Source: Glandiceps talaboti (lineage: Eukaryota; Hemichordata; Enteropneusta; Spengelidae). Taken from it: 64,000 nucleotides of DNA. The stretch spans positions 11,977,151 to 12,041,150 of the forward strand of contig NC_135563.1 of assembly GCF_964340395.1 (NCBI RefSeq). Direction: 5' to 3'. This document shows, piece after piece, positions 45,957 through 63,275 of the stretch (the first letter of the stretch is position 1; each line of letters opens with the position of its first letter). Made by a program: the position numbers and the translations under genes. The notes under the pieces are model-generated. The model ran no database searches. It was not told where the DNA came from and saw only the letters and a program-made list of their open reading frames with translations.

Positions 45957-46858
45957 ATCAAACAGTCAACCAAACAATCAATACATAATTTTGTCGAGTT
46001 GAGTTGGTCGGCCGATCAGTTTGCAAACCGGAAGAAATACATGCAGCAGTTTATACTGTTTAAACATCAAATGAAATAACTTTTCTGTGGTATATTCATC
46101 ACGAAAGGCGTTCGACGGGTAATTCGTGTTTGTTCTGTAATTCGAATCAACACCAAATGACTGATACGTCATATTTTGTTGAATTGTCCCCTAATTACAT
46201 ATATTCTATATAAATATTGAATGCGTGCAAATTAAGTAGGTAATAGGCAACTCTGAATAGCATTGGAATCACATTGCAATTCCCGCGTGGATCCTGACAT
46301 TACATAACTATTATCTCTGTATGATGTTTCATAGTCACTAAATAAGACAGTTTCCTGCGATCTAATGATAACAATATTGGGGCTAAAAATTGATATCTAA
46401 AATGGAAATTCGCTGCGTGAAATCATATATCTTCCACATAAGAGAAGTTAAATAGAGATTACCCGCTACCTTTCATGAAAGAAAACCCTGGAAATGCCAT
46501 TAATTTGAATCTTGTATAAACAATCAAATATCCTAGATGGCCAGAATGATTAAGGTCAAAGGCTATGATTGATACCTGACTAAAATGATTACTTTGATGT
46601 ATCACGTATGGTTCGTTTCTGCTATTACATTTTTGATACGCCCGATACAAAACACAGCTGAAAACATGGAGGAAGAGGGGCGTAGTGAGATAAGATATGG
46701 AGGTATAACATGGTATGGATGAATGGCTATAGCTACATTCAAGAACATTTTATTTTAACATTGCAGCATATAACATATCGAATGTTACATTTACTTTTTC
46801 TTGGGGAAATATTTCTACGAGCTTGTCATGTTATTCGTTTAATAACCTGCGAACTTAA
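45957..46858. other. non-coding stretch, nothing recognised
   Basis: Ordinary AT-rich sequence with only short chance frames. Confidence 0.55.

Positions 46859-46911
<53 letters not shown>
46859..46911. repeat. (TA)n microsatellite at the break of family A copy 3
   Basis: A pure TA run that directly abuts the truncated left end of copy 3, replacing the missing 5' part of the element. Confidence 0.95.
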
Positions 46912-46912
<1 letters not shown>

Positions 46913-47471
46913 CTAACTTGCCTACCCATCCCCGCTGTTGTCTTTGTAATATGTCATCATTTGACTGTAGCTAAGAGCATGATCGGAGTTGCTAGGGCAA
47001 GTTGTGTTGAATGCTTTTGAATATGTGCAGAATAACACCTCCAGAAACAGGTTTTGGACCAAAAATAAGCTGTCTAGATCTACATAAGATCACTGATGGG
47101 ATCATTATGTCCTGAATATATCTTCATATCCTCCTGATGCATCCAGCCCAATCTGCTCAGTAGCTTTGGAATTCAAGATTTTTGACTAAAAAGACATTTG
47201 TGACCTAATTTGCATGTCACTGATTTGCATATCATAAACACTTCTTAATCTACCCACACCTAAGAACGTTCCCACCACATTTCAGACCGCTCCGCCCAGT
47301 AATTGGTGAGTGTTTTTGGTTCAAAAGTCACATTATTTAACCGTAAAAACACAATCATTCATTTCAACAATTTCCTAACTAAACGCCAAAAGTGATCTGC
47401 CCACCAAACACCTAGACAATCGGTCTTTTGGGTTTTGACTTTAAGTTATACACTCACACACATACGCACGC

Positions 47472-47512
<41 letters not shown>

Positions 47513-47562
47513 CCACACCATGCCTATAGCACTACTGAACCTTATCAGTTTAGATGTGCTAA
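46912..47562 (+). mobile_element. family A non-autonomous element, copy 3 (5'-truncated)
   Basis: It begins in the last core repeat (ACTTGCCTACC, matching 5848-5858 and 28131-28140) and continues through one anchor (GACTGTAGCTAAGAGCATGATC, about 46965) and the whole right part to a decayed 3' end, CAGTTTAGATGTGCTAA (CTAA at 47559-47562). The microsatellite slot holds CAGA repeats. The left two thirds, including the left inverted repeat, is absent, and a TA array stands at the break. Confidence 0.7.
47471..47512. repeat. (CAGA)n microsatellite inside family A copy 3
   Basis: About ten CAGA units, in the same place relative to the element's 3' end as the CA run of copy 1 and the GACA run of copy 2. 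Confidence 0.95.
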
Positions 47563-47878
47563 AAGAGTTTTGTATCATGCAATTATGATCCTCATTACTT
47601 TTAGTAAAGCGATTCCTAAGTTGGAGACTCTAAGGCAGGTACCTTGAGAATCCATTAGATCCTTAGAATAAAAGGCTAAAGGTTAATGAGTTGGCGTCTC
47701 ACATGCCGAGGAATAGAAAGATACACACCAGGATACAAGGAATTGAAGCGTTACCCCAGCTGGCTCGACACACTGACTAGCTTCAGAGGACGTGAGTTCC
47801 CTGATCCACTCACTTTTCTGTCCTCAATTTCATTTCATTTCCAATTTTTGGGTGATATTCCTTCATTATGTCGAGTTA

Positions 47879-47891
47879 TATATATAATATA

Positions 47892-47932
<41 letters not shown>
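47879..47932. repeat. (TA)n microsatellite left of the foldback
   Basis: TATAATATAATATAA grading into pure TA. It lies to the left of the palindromic element at 47996-48127, with another TA array on the right. Confidence 0.95.
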
Positions 47933-47937
<5 letters not shown>

Positions 47938-48127
47938 CGGTGAGTATCAATCTGCTAAGACAGTGCTCTATACCGCAGTGGCAGAGCGCAATAGTTTTGG
48001 TAGTTCCGGAACTCTTTCTTGGTTGTAACTCGGAGTTTCAGGCATAGTGCGATCATCAGACAACGTTGTCTGATGATCGCACTATGCGTGAAACTCACAA
48101 CCAAGAAAGAGTTCCAGAACTACCAAA
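47933..48127. mobile_element. palindromic foldback element set between TA arrays
   Basis: The left arm 47996-48064 pairs with the right arm 48065-48127 around the centre CAAC|GTTG with no loop. Sixty-three positions align with two mismatches, and the left arm has a 6-nt extra (AACTCG). The innermost 23 bp on each side are perfect. Upstream, 47933-47995 is a single-copy shoulder starting AACTCGGTGAGTATC and holding GCAGTGGCAGAGCGC, which resembles a tRNA D-arm. TA arrays lie on both sides. It encodes nothing. It may be a foldback/MITE that inserts into TA repeats, or an element that carries the repeats itself. Confidence 0.75.
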
Positions 48128-48139
48128 TATATATCTATA

Positions 48140-48191
<52 letters not shown>
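48128..48191. repeat. (TA)n microsatellite right of the foldback
   Basis: ATATATATCTATATC followed by a pure TA run, directly abutting the right arm of the foldback. Confidence 0.95.
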
Positions 48192-48195
<4 letters not shown>

Positions 48196-51100
48196 TTCAC
48201 GTCATATTTCAGAATAAATGTTCACAATAACTGTTATGGAATAAGGGGTCTATAAGTTTTAAGGTTTCTCTCAGACGCCTTGCAGTGGCTTTATCAGTTA
48301 TTTTTCACCATCGACAACATTAATAGACATGGGGGAAACTACCTTTGAACACCATGTAGACAATCTTCTGACATATGTTACGGTGGTTACAGTGCCTCAG
48401 TATTTGATGAATGTGACAGACTAAGTATAACGGGGAAACGTTATTGTCAACTGGTTTCCTAATAGAATCTGTCTGCAGTACAATGTCAAAGATCGACGTT
48501 TAAAAAGTGGGCAGCACTGCGAAAGCAATTATGTGCTTTTAAGAAGAAAAATGATCGAATTCAAAGAACCTTAATAATGCGGAAATGAATATTGAAGCCC
48601 CTTAAGAAATTAGGTGGGTTTTTACTTCAAATGTGATTTTTAGACTTTTTTGATATAAATATAAGCGGGCTCTGACATCGACAATTCGAGGGCGTTTCAG
48701 AACAGGTAATAAAATCTGCATGACTAGGGGTGTTGCCTGGAGACAAGATACGATTGTCTACGCAGGAACTAAATGGATTCTCACTGGACCAATATTCTCT
48801 TCAAAATGACTATGAGGAGACAATTTGTTGCGATAATCTGTCACGTCATTTACTTTTGTTTTTATCCTCAGTAGCATCGGTCAGATTAACGATTATCGCT
48901 ATTTTCTTAGTTTTTAACGATTTGCAAGACCTGTGTCAATAGTTCGGGAACATTTTCCTGTACTTTACTGTCTTATCACCGTCCATATCCGTGCAGCCTA
49001 TTCTCATTTTTCAAATTCACTTAGCTTTTAAAACTGACAACTTTTTTTATCGCATACAAGATATTACGCATTCCATTACTTATTACATGTTATTCTGCCA
49101 GCCTACGCGCTCTTCCGTGCATATGTTACGATAAGAATCATGAGCAACAGAATGGGACCTTGACATAAATATTTAGAAATTATCTCTTCTGTCTGAAGCC
49201 AATTTGCTCTGATATTTTGAACTGTCTTTCCGAAACCATTAAAGTAAATCTTCTATCATTCACAGCCCACACACGCCATTCATTCATGCATGCATTCGCC
49301 AAAAGAGATTGCTTCGTTATATACTAATAATACATTATACACCTTGTACGTTACGACGTCACGGTAGAAACCGAGCTATCAGCTAAAACACACAAAGTAA
49401 AAGTACTGTTGCAAGATTTTGATGTACGCTAGTGTAAGGATATTGGTTCAATTGTATTCACTGTAGGGTGGCGTTTCTGATGACTTATATGATCTTGTTG
49501 TGCAAAGTTTGGGACTTCCAATGTTCACACACTTATCAATCATGCTTACAGTTTGATACTATCCGCACAACAGAGGCACCACTAGCACCCAGTAACCTTA
49601 TCAATTACATTGAACATAACATTTTTAGTTTGTGTCTATCTTAGTAAGCCGAAAGTTTGGTGCTTCCAAAGCAGAATGAAGTAAAATATTTCAATCGAGC
49701 AAAGCAAAATAGTAATGGGAGAAAATATTAACAATTCACGTTATAGCATTACATACAAACACTAATGACCTTAAAAAAATCCATATTCCCAAATAACTAT
49801 TCTCTCGTTGATACTTGGTATCTTAAATAAACTAATGCATGAAATGAAATAGGCTTTATGTTTACTATCTATAAATGTCTTAAGAGATTGAACACCGCGT
49901 TAAGGATCGCCTTCTCATAAAGCCGCAGCAATCGGTGGAGATGAAAATAATTGAATTTTATTCATGTCTGCAGTGGGATAGCTTATGATATGTGAATTGC
50001 ACATAAAACTTTATAAGGCCAAATAATCTCTAATGGGGAGCTAAACCATCCATTAATGTCGTTCCCTTGTCATAAGATATTATGATGTTAGGAGCTGTAA
50101 CCATATTTCGACCCAAATAAAGGTTATTGAGGGCATAATATGTCACCGACAGAGATCAAGAATTACATGTAAAGGCATGTTGTATCATGAAGGCAAGATC
50201 AATAAACTCTCTACTGCTGCCACAGGCAACTGAAGACTCCAATAACACAGACACGGTTAAGAAATATTACAGCTTCTTTAATGTTTTATGTTTCTATCGT
50301 ATATGATAAGTATGATCAGTTTTCAAACCATAAAATCCAATCAAATATGATATGGTTTTTGACAAACAGCTTTTGTACATACGAAAAGCTTAACTACCAA
50401 ACATTTTCAAAATCATCAAAAACGAAAATGCATCGGGGGGGGGGGTTACAGTGGGAGAAAATACCCCTTGTTCGCAGTTGAAACATTCTGAAATTAGATA
50501 ACACAGTCGGTGAATGTTATCGGTTACATAGTTTGGATGAAAGCTAACCTCGCCAAACAAATCAACCAGACGACTTGATTAACTGAAAATCCTTGGCGCT
50601 TAGAACATTCAAATACTGCGTCACTTCCGATAGAGATCCGTGTCCGAAGGTGTGAATGATCTACTAATAAACCCACAAATATATCTGATCTCACGGTGTC
50701 CTTTTTAATTCAGTTGGCAGTATTCAAATTCTAACAATCACTCTTGACAGAACATATTCGCAAAAGTCGACAAAGCATATAAACGACCTTTTGAAAGTAT
50801 AACGCGTTTAAAATAACGACATATATTCTCACTTAAGTTTTACTTTAGGAAAATCGTCGCCTTGCATTTCCAGTAATTGGTCCTGCATTTTGTAATAACG
50901 GAAGGCTTTGAAACTGTTTCTACAGACTTTCCGTTTATATATAGTATAGAGTATTGAGTGTTTCTATAGAAAGCTGACGTTGGGTAACAAAGGGAAACGA
51001 ACGAGTAGTTTACTATATTGTACATCACGTTCGATAAAACATACATCCCATTTTATTATTTTCATTTTGACATTTGTAATTTATTACGTGCGTTTGACAA

Positions 51101-51332
51101 AATACCAGTAGAATGTATCTATGACTGTATATATATATTTTGTGCGTCAAAATATTTGCATATTAACATATTCTTTGTCTAAAACTATGTATCTTTATGT
51201 TTCAGTTCCCGTCTACATATTTATGTGTGTCTGTTACTCTGTTGCTCTGTCTTTGTCTGTCTGTTTACTAGTCTCTATCTTGATCATTCAGTCGTTATCT
51301 CGCTATATATTATGTTTATGTTGAGGTGAACA

Positions 51333-51335
<3 letters not shown>
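48192..51335. other. non-coding stretch, nothing recognised
   Basis: AT-rich with only short chance frames. The frame at 48730-48942 ends in a hydrophobic stretch but has no domain. An 11-base G run lies at 50435-50445. Confidence 0.55.
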
Positions 51336-58057
<6,722 letters not shown>

Positions 58058-58508
58058 ATGAAGCACTGCTGTGTTCCACGCTGTATAGTTCCAAAAATAC
58101 CAAAAATGTGCACTTTTACCGAATACCCAAGGAGAAAACATTGAAGAAGCGTTATTTCCAGCTAATGAGAAAAGACATGGCGAAGTTGGAATCGAAAAAC
58201 ACACGAATATGCAGTGTTCATTTTGTCGAAGGCAAGAAGACAGCTACTATGTCTAGTCATCCATGGTCTAGTCTAACCATGGATATATCCTAATACATCC
58301 ATGGTCTAACATCCCGACTTTGTTTCCGTGGTCAAGGCAACCTAAGCCGAGAAAGCCTCCAAAGATCAGCACAATAATTACACCAGAGACATTTACGCCA
58401 GATCTAGAATCACCCGTAACTACAGCGCGGTCCTTCGGTTTGAGACCAACAGTTTTTCAGAGTTACAACATCTTATCGGTCCTTATGACCAATTCGAATT
58501 TGGAGTAA
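58058..58508 (+). pseudogene. THAP-domain zinc-finger remnant (THAP11-like), frame-broken
   Basis: THAP domains are about 80-90-residue C2CH zinc fingers that bind DNA, found in animal transcription regulators and P-element-type transposases. Here ATG at 58058 opens MKHCCVPRC, the usual THAP start with the first two zinc cysteines, but in frame 2. The body continues in frame 1 from about 58087: NVHFYRIPKEKTLKK, then NTRICSVHFVEGKKT, giving the C-x2-H pair and HFYxxP box. A stop follows at 58291-58293. The domain's closing motif, NIPTLFPW (AVPTxF box), appears in a third frame at 58308-58331, continuing to a stop just after 58508. Two lesions explain this: a 1-nt shift within the first ten residues after the CCVPRC cysteine, and a 38-bp repeat-bounded insertion (see its entry). 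Wording is closest to THAP11 (CCVPGC, HFYTFP, CSVHFQGGRKT). No transposase follows. Confidence 0.7.
58258..58307 (+). repeat. 38-bp insertion bounded by a 12-bp direct repeat in the THAP pseudogene
   Basis: CATCCATGGTCT occurs at 58258-58269 and again at 58296-58307. Removing 38 bp would join the two THAP segments (HPWS then NIPTLFPW) in one frame. The inserted part also holds an inverted copy of the flank (TCCATGGT...ACCATGGA), the signature of replication slippage with template switching. Confidence 0.75.
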
Positions 58509-58792
58509 ATAATAACATGTACTCAAAGATATATCAAATTTCACCTACATGAATATGATCTTGTGTTACCTATTTTACTCTCGACATCTCGTTCAAGTCA
58601 AGCGACTGATGAGCGAGCTCGCTACATGTGTGTTATTGTCAATGTTGATATCATCTCTACATATGACGTAGCATACCGCATTTACTTTAAGAAATTATGT
58701 TATCAAACACTTGACTGGTTGAATTTCTCTAATTATTTGTGTCTTGACAAATCAGAACGTCTTAGACATTCGGACTCATTTTACGCATTCAG

Positions 58793-58817
58793 CGCATGCG
58801 TCTTTTTCCGCCATATA
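58793..58817 (-). promoter_or_regulatory. possible NRF-1 and YY1 promoter motifs
   Basis: GCGCATGCGT (58793-58802) is nine of ten bases of the NRF-1 palindrome GCGCATGCGC. About 8 bp further on, the minus strand reads ATATGGCGGAAA, close to the YY1 element AANATGGCGGC usually found just inside transcripts of housekeeping genes. The pair would point to a minus-strand promoter, but no exon of useful length follows (the ATG there gives 12 codons). Confidence 0.2.
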
Positions 58818-59506
58818 ATAATCACTGTTGTAAACTTTACTGTTCGAAGTGTATGAAACTTTTAACGTGTTTGAGACAGTTCCACGTTGTATTTATAAGT
58901 ATGTGGCGATATTTAGAAGGCGGCAGTGAGCTTCCGAAGGACAAGACGAAACAGACACCGTGTTTTTAATAAAGGCTGGTATTAAAGCCGGTAATGTTAG
59001 CGGGTTTCCCGATCAATTTACCGGAGTTCCCCATCATGTGTGTGGCCATGATCAAAGCAAAAATTACGGAAAACATATAAACTACTCTGAAAGTGACGTT
59101 TTAACTAATAAAGAAGGCAGGTACGCTTCGTAAAATATCTTCAGCACGATAGGTTTTTTGTTGTTGTAAAAACAGTAAAAAAAAATGCATAGTCTGATTG
59201 TTTTCAATTTGATGCATCTGATAATGTACGTCCTGCCTTGTCGTAATCAACCTATACACTTAGAAATGTTGCAATATTTGTTGCCATTGTTGTATCTGAA
59301 AAATTATTGCATCATGCCAAACACTGGTTTATAGTGGATGACACAGGACAGCACAGTCAACACATCACGCTCCCACATAAAAAAGCTCGCACTGTATACG
59401 TAAGACATGTTTAGCCATAGTTCTCTTCATCATGTTCAGATTTTTTTTTACACAAACAATCGGAGACGATAGTCAATACACCACGGTAGGGTACACGGGT
59501 AGGGCT

Positions 59507-59926
59507 TCATGGGGGGAGGGGGGCTTCAGTACATTTTTGTAAACACTGAAAGAAGACGAAACCGCTCCGTGTCACTGTGTGGATGGAGATTGAAATAAAG
59601 CGAATAGATGGTTTTCCAGAGGGATAGTTATCCGACAAAACAATGTATCTAAGGTGAACGCACAAGTAAACGCCCACGTACACACAGCTGATTCGGCTGA
59701 CAATGATTATCAATCTGACCACGGCTTCGATAACAAAACTTGTTACAACACAGCTAACAGGAAAGCAGTATCCATGGATTGAATGGTATCTTCCAAGATA
59801 TTGTATGAATTGTACACTTTCATAAAAAATGACATTATTTGCATAACTTTCGTAACAGATCAAAACAAACAATATGAATTGCATGCGGAATATTACTGTA
59901 AACGTGAAGTGGTAAGTGAAACCCAT
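59507..59926 (-). other. 139-codon open frame, unidentified
   Basis: The longest minus-strand frame not caused by a simple repeat. It begins MGFTYHFTFTVIFRMQFILF and contains further hydrophobic stretches (VVTSFVIEAVVRLIIIVSRI) and several cysteines, so if real it would be a membrane protein. I see no family motif, splice site or promoter. Chance is the likelier explanation in AT-rich sequence. Confidence 0.12.
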
Positions 59927-61197
59927 ATAGGTAGCACGGTGACCCCCGTCGACTTATAAAATGTGTTCATGAGGTACCTGTATCCCGATATCTTTAAAAT
60001 TAGGTTTTCTACTACACATGCTCTTATGTTTTCGAGACTTCCGTACATGTCGAAATGATCATGAGCAGTAGAGTCAATACTATGCGTGTGCTAACATACT
60101 ATGCATAGTTTATTCTAAGCTTGCAATTACAACAAAGGTGACTGTGAACTTAATACAACAGCTAGACTACATTTATGCACATGTATCTTAAGCTAATAAC
60201 AGAAGACGATCTTGATACCAACGTGTCTCGTAAAGAGTGCATCCATTTTAACTCGTAATTAAACTTGTTGATGTTATCGGAGCTAGCTACATAGATAATA
60301 CCATTAATAATCAATTAACCAGGTACTGAATCAACTATATCACTCTAATCGTCATGGTGCATTGACTTCCCGATGCAATAAGTCATTAAGACGTATTATA
60401 TATGTGTCGATTGAAAGAGTGCGTGGTACACTCTTATAGGAGTTGAGTTGAGTACAGAATCAAAGCCGCTACGTGTGCACATGTACTTATTTAGTCCATA
60501 ACACACTCGCGGTACAATATTTGCCCTTTTAAATAGATAATTATAAGTCTATCACTTGTGGTCTAACATAGCAAAACTGTGTCAAACTATTAACCGCAAT
60601 GCTTCTTAAAAATATATTAATTGAAAACAGACATGGATTGTAAGGCAGGTCCGATCAAAAATACCATCACACACGAATAACCACAATACTGACACGTTTA
60701 CTGGCTATTTAGATAATGAGAACAAGATTTAAGTTTTTTTTTAAAACATGACTTCTAAGAAATTGAGTAGGATTTCCCTGCGTGCTAACGTCTGTAGTAA
60801 CCTATAGACATAGTATTTGTAATGAAAGGGGATTCGAGGAATCGTCTTTAATGGACTCGGGGGACTCCTTCAATACGAACAAAAGTAATACCTGGAGCAA
60901 TTATCTTCTAGGTGAAGACATACAAACTGATTGACATAAACGTCATAAAATTTATTGTATAAACATGATCATGGCAAGCAATAATGTTATAGTTGGCAAC
61001 CCGCTGAGTTTAAAATTAATCCCTGCCGCCTTTAATTGTTTTTTGTATTTAAATATTACAACAGTGACAAATAGCCAGAGAGACAAACATACCCATATAC
61101 GTGATGGTATATACATCATAACAAATAGAAGGAAACTGGTACCTCTATGGTTGTTAGGCAATTTATAATTTAGATAATGGAATGATATTTAACGTCA

Positions 61198-61212
61198 AAC
61201 ACAAACACACAC

Positions 61213-61275
<63 letters not shown>
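61198..61275. repeat. (CA)n-(TA)n microsatellite
   Basis: ACACAAACACACACAGA followed by a pure TA run to about 61275, then degenerate TATATA-rich sequence to 61400. Confidence 0.95.
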
Positions 61276-61280
<5 letters not shown>

Positions 61281-62640
61281 CTATATACATCATACTATAT
61301 GCATCCATTTATATATATATTATGTTAAGCCAAGAGATCAGTGTGTAAAAAATATATATATTTGTAAGATAGCATATATTGTACATATATACATATATAT
61401 TACAATGACGGGAACAAAGCTTAGCATCTTGTCGTTTGACAACAATTGTCATAAGGATTCTTAATCAACATGTTTTGCATTTTTTATTTTATACAGCGGT
61501 ACTGTCATATCATCATGACATTACTGACTACAGACATGTTGACATAACTATAATATATCAATTGTTATTGTTTTTATGATATATATTGAGTCAGTTATGC
61601 TTCTACATTCATCATTCCCCTATCAATTTTCTAGTTTCCGGACTACAAATTACTTTAGGGAATTGATGTATTTAACCTAAGGATTGTCTTTGTTTTCACC
61701 ATTGTCATTATAAAAAGATAATTGTAAAAAAGGGCGACTAGATGATCGTTGCACATTGTTATGGGTATGTGTTTTATGATATCTGCCGAGAAAGACATTT
61801 ATAAAGATTAGAAATCGAAAGAAACTACTAAAATGGCAGATAGACTGACAGACTAATTGACACATGTAGAGATGAACGAGTGTCACTTGACACCCCCTAT
61901 CGCAGAGAAATGCCGTTAGCTGATAAGTGAAATACTTTCCCTACCGCGTACCGAAGCTATCAATGACGCTCGAATTTTTAATATATTTGGGTTTCGCAAA
62001 AAATAAAGAAAAAAAACCCCGATGCTGGAAAAAAACCGACGACAGACATTGCACTGACAGCGTGAAACTGAAATATTTCCCGTTAATCATTATACTCATG
62101 CTGCTATCCAAACAAAATATCATTTTCGCAGTACCAAGATTCCCCTTTGCTCATCTTACAGTAGTCAATAACAAGAACTGCACGGCTTGCTTAAAGCACA
62201 ATTTCCGGACAAGATCTTGACAAAGATATCTAATTCTAATGATTAGTTTAAGAGAGAAAAACGTCAATCTCGATTTGTAACGGGGTGAATTGATGAAGTT
62301 GACATAGATCGAATTGTAAGAATTGAAAAATGATCAACGTAGTAATTCAGTAAGGCAACGTTCCTGTAACCTTACCTTACTCGTGTTCGACCAGAAAGGA
62401 AACACACAGTCGGATTTTATTTTGTCTCTCCATGTGATTATCTCCCTTACGCATCTCGGGACATTGAAGTCGGTGTATTGCTAGATGTTGTCCTTTCTTA
62501 ACAGACGTACAGGAGCCATTAGTGATTGCCGACGTTCAACGCAGTCGTATTGATTAAAGGATGCATGCGAGTTCTTGATCGAAAACACAGCAGAAAGGTT
62601 GATGTCCAACTGCGACAATTCTCTAGCTAAATGATTATCA
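61276..62640. other. non-coding stretch, nothing recognised
   Basis: AT-rich. Frames at 61677-61886 (-) and 61927-62220 (+) carry no recognisable domain. Confidence 0.55.
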
Positions 62641-62644
62641 GAAA

Positions 62645-63275
62645 CATGTTCGTACATATGTCTGTTTCTTTTAATTACAAGCAAATTGATTTGATTTACG
62701 CTGACATACTTGCTTGTCTCCATTCAAGACGGATCTTACATTACGTTATAAAAAAGTAAAGTAAACGTTTATAAAATCCCAACAAATATTTGGGTTTACG
62801 AACATGGGAAAGTAAAAGTTAAGGAATGCTATTCTTAACATACTTTTTGTTGTATTTCTTTAATAACAAACTAAAGTGATACGATTTATACTGACAGGTT
62901 TGCTTTCCTTGAGACGGATCTAACCAAGTTATTGAGAAATGATTAAATTTGGCAACAGAATAAATATATAACCTTAATAGTTAGGTTTACATTTCAAGGA
63001 GGACGAGAATCAGGTAAAACGAAAAGTATGCTATATCTTACATATTGGGTTTTGTTTTGAGTACAACCAAAGTCATATTATTCATACTGGCAGGCTGCCT
63101 GCCTTGAGACGGATCTGATCTTAAATTACGTTATTCAAAGGTAAAGTAAGCTACAGAATGTAATGTAACATTTGGATTTTAACAATATCTGGCTTTTCAA
63201 GATGGAAGAGTATCAGGTACAATGTAAAGAATGGCAATCTAGACATATTTTCTTTCAATTCTTGTTATCCAGCTA
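62645..63275 (+). repeat. decayed tandem repeat, unit about 190-196 bp
   Basis: Units start with CTGACATACTTGCTTGTCTCC (62701), CTGACAGGTTTGCTTTCCTT (62891) and CTGGCAGGCTGCCTGCCTT (63087), each followed by GAGACGGATCT or AAGACGGATCT. Shared phrases in the same order include GTAAAGTAA, a GGATTT/GGGTTT stretch, AATGCTAT/TATGCTAT/AATGGCAA and a T-rich end before the next unit. The tail of a fourth, earlier unit is visible at about 62660-62700. Identity looks low enough for an old array. No coding frame runs across units. Confidence 0.6.

Larger units (their letters stand above)
58509..61196. other. non-coding stretch with minor candidates
   Basis: No firm gene. The open frame at 58563-58856 (+) follows the THAP remnant in another frame and has no domain. 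The 139-codon frame at 59507-59926 (-) is listed separately. Confidence 0.5.

Noticed and set aside
47933-48010. tRNA gene
   Set aside because: GCAGTGGCAGAGCGC resembles a D-arm, but no acceptor stem, anticodon arm or standard T-loop GGTTCGANTCC follows. No other tRNA-like fold was seen in the window.
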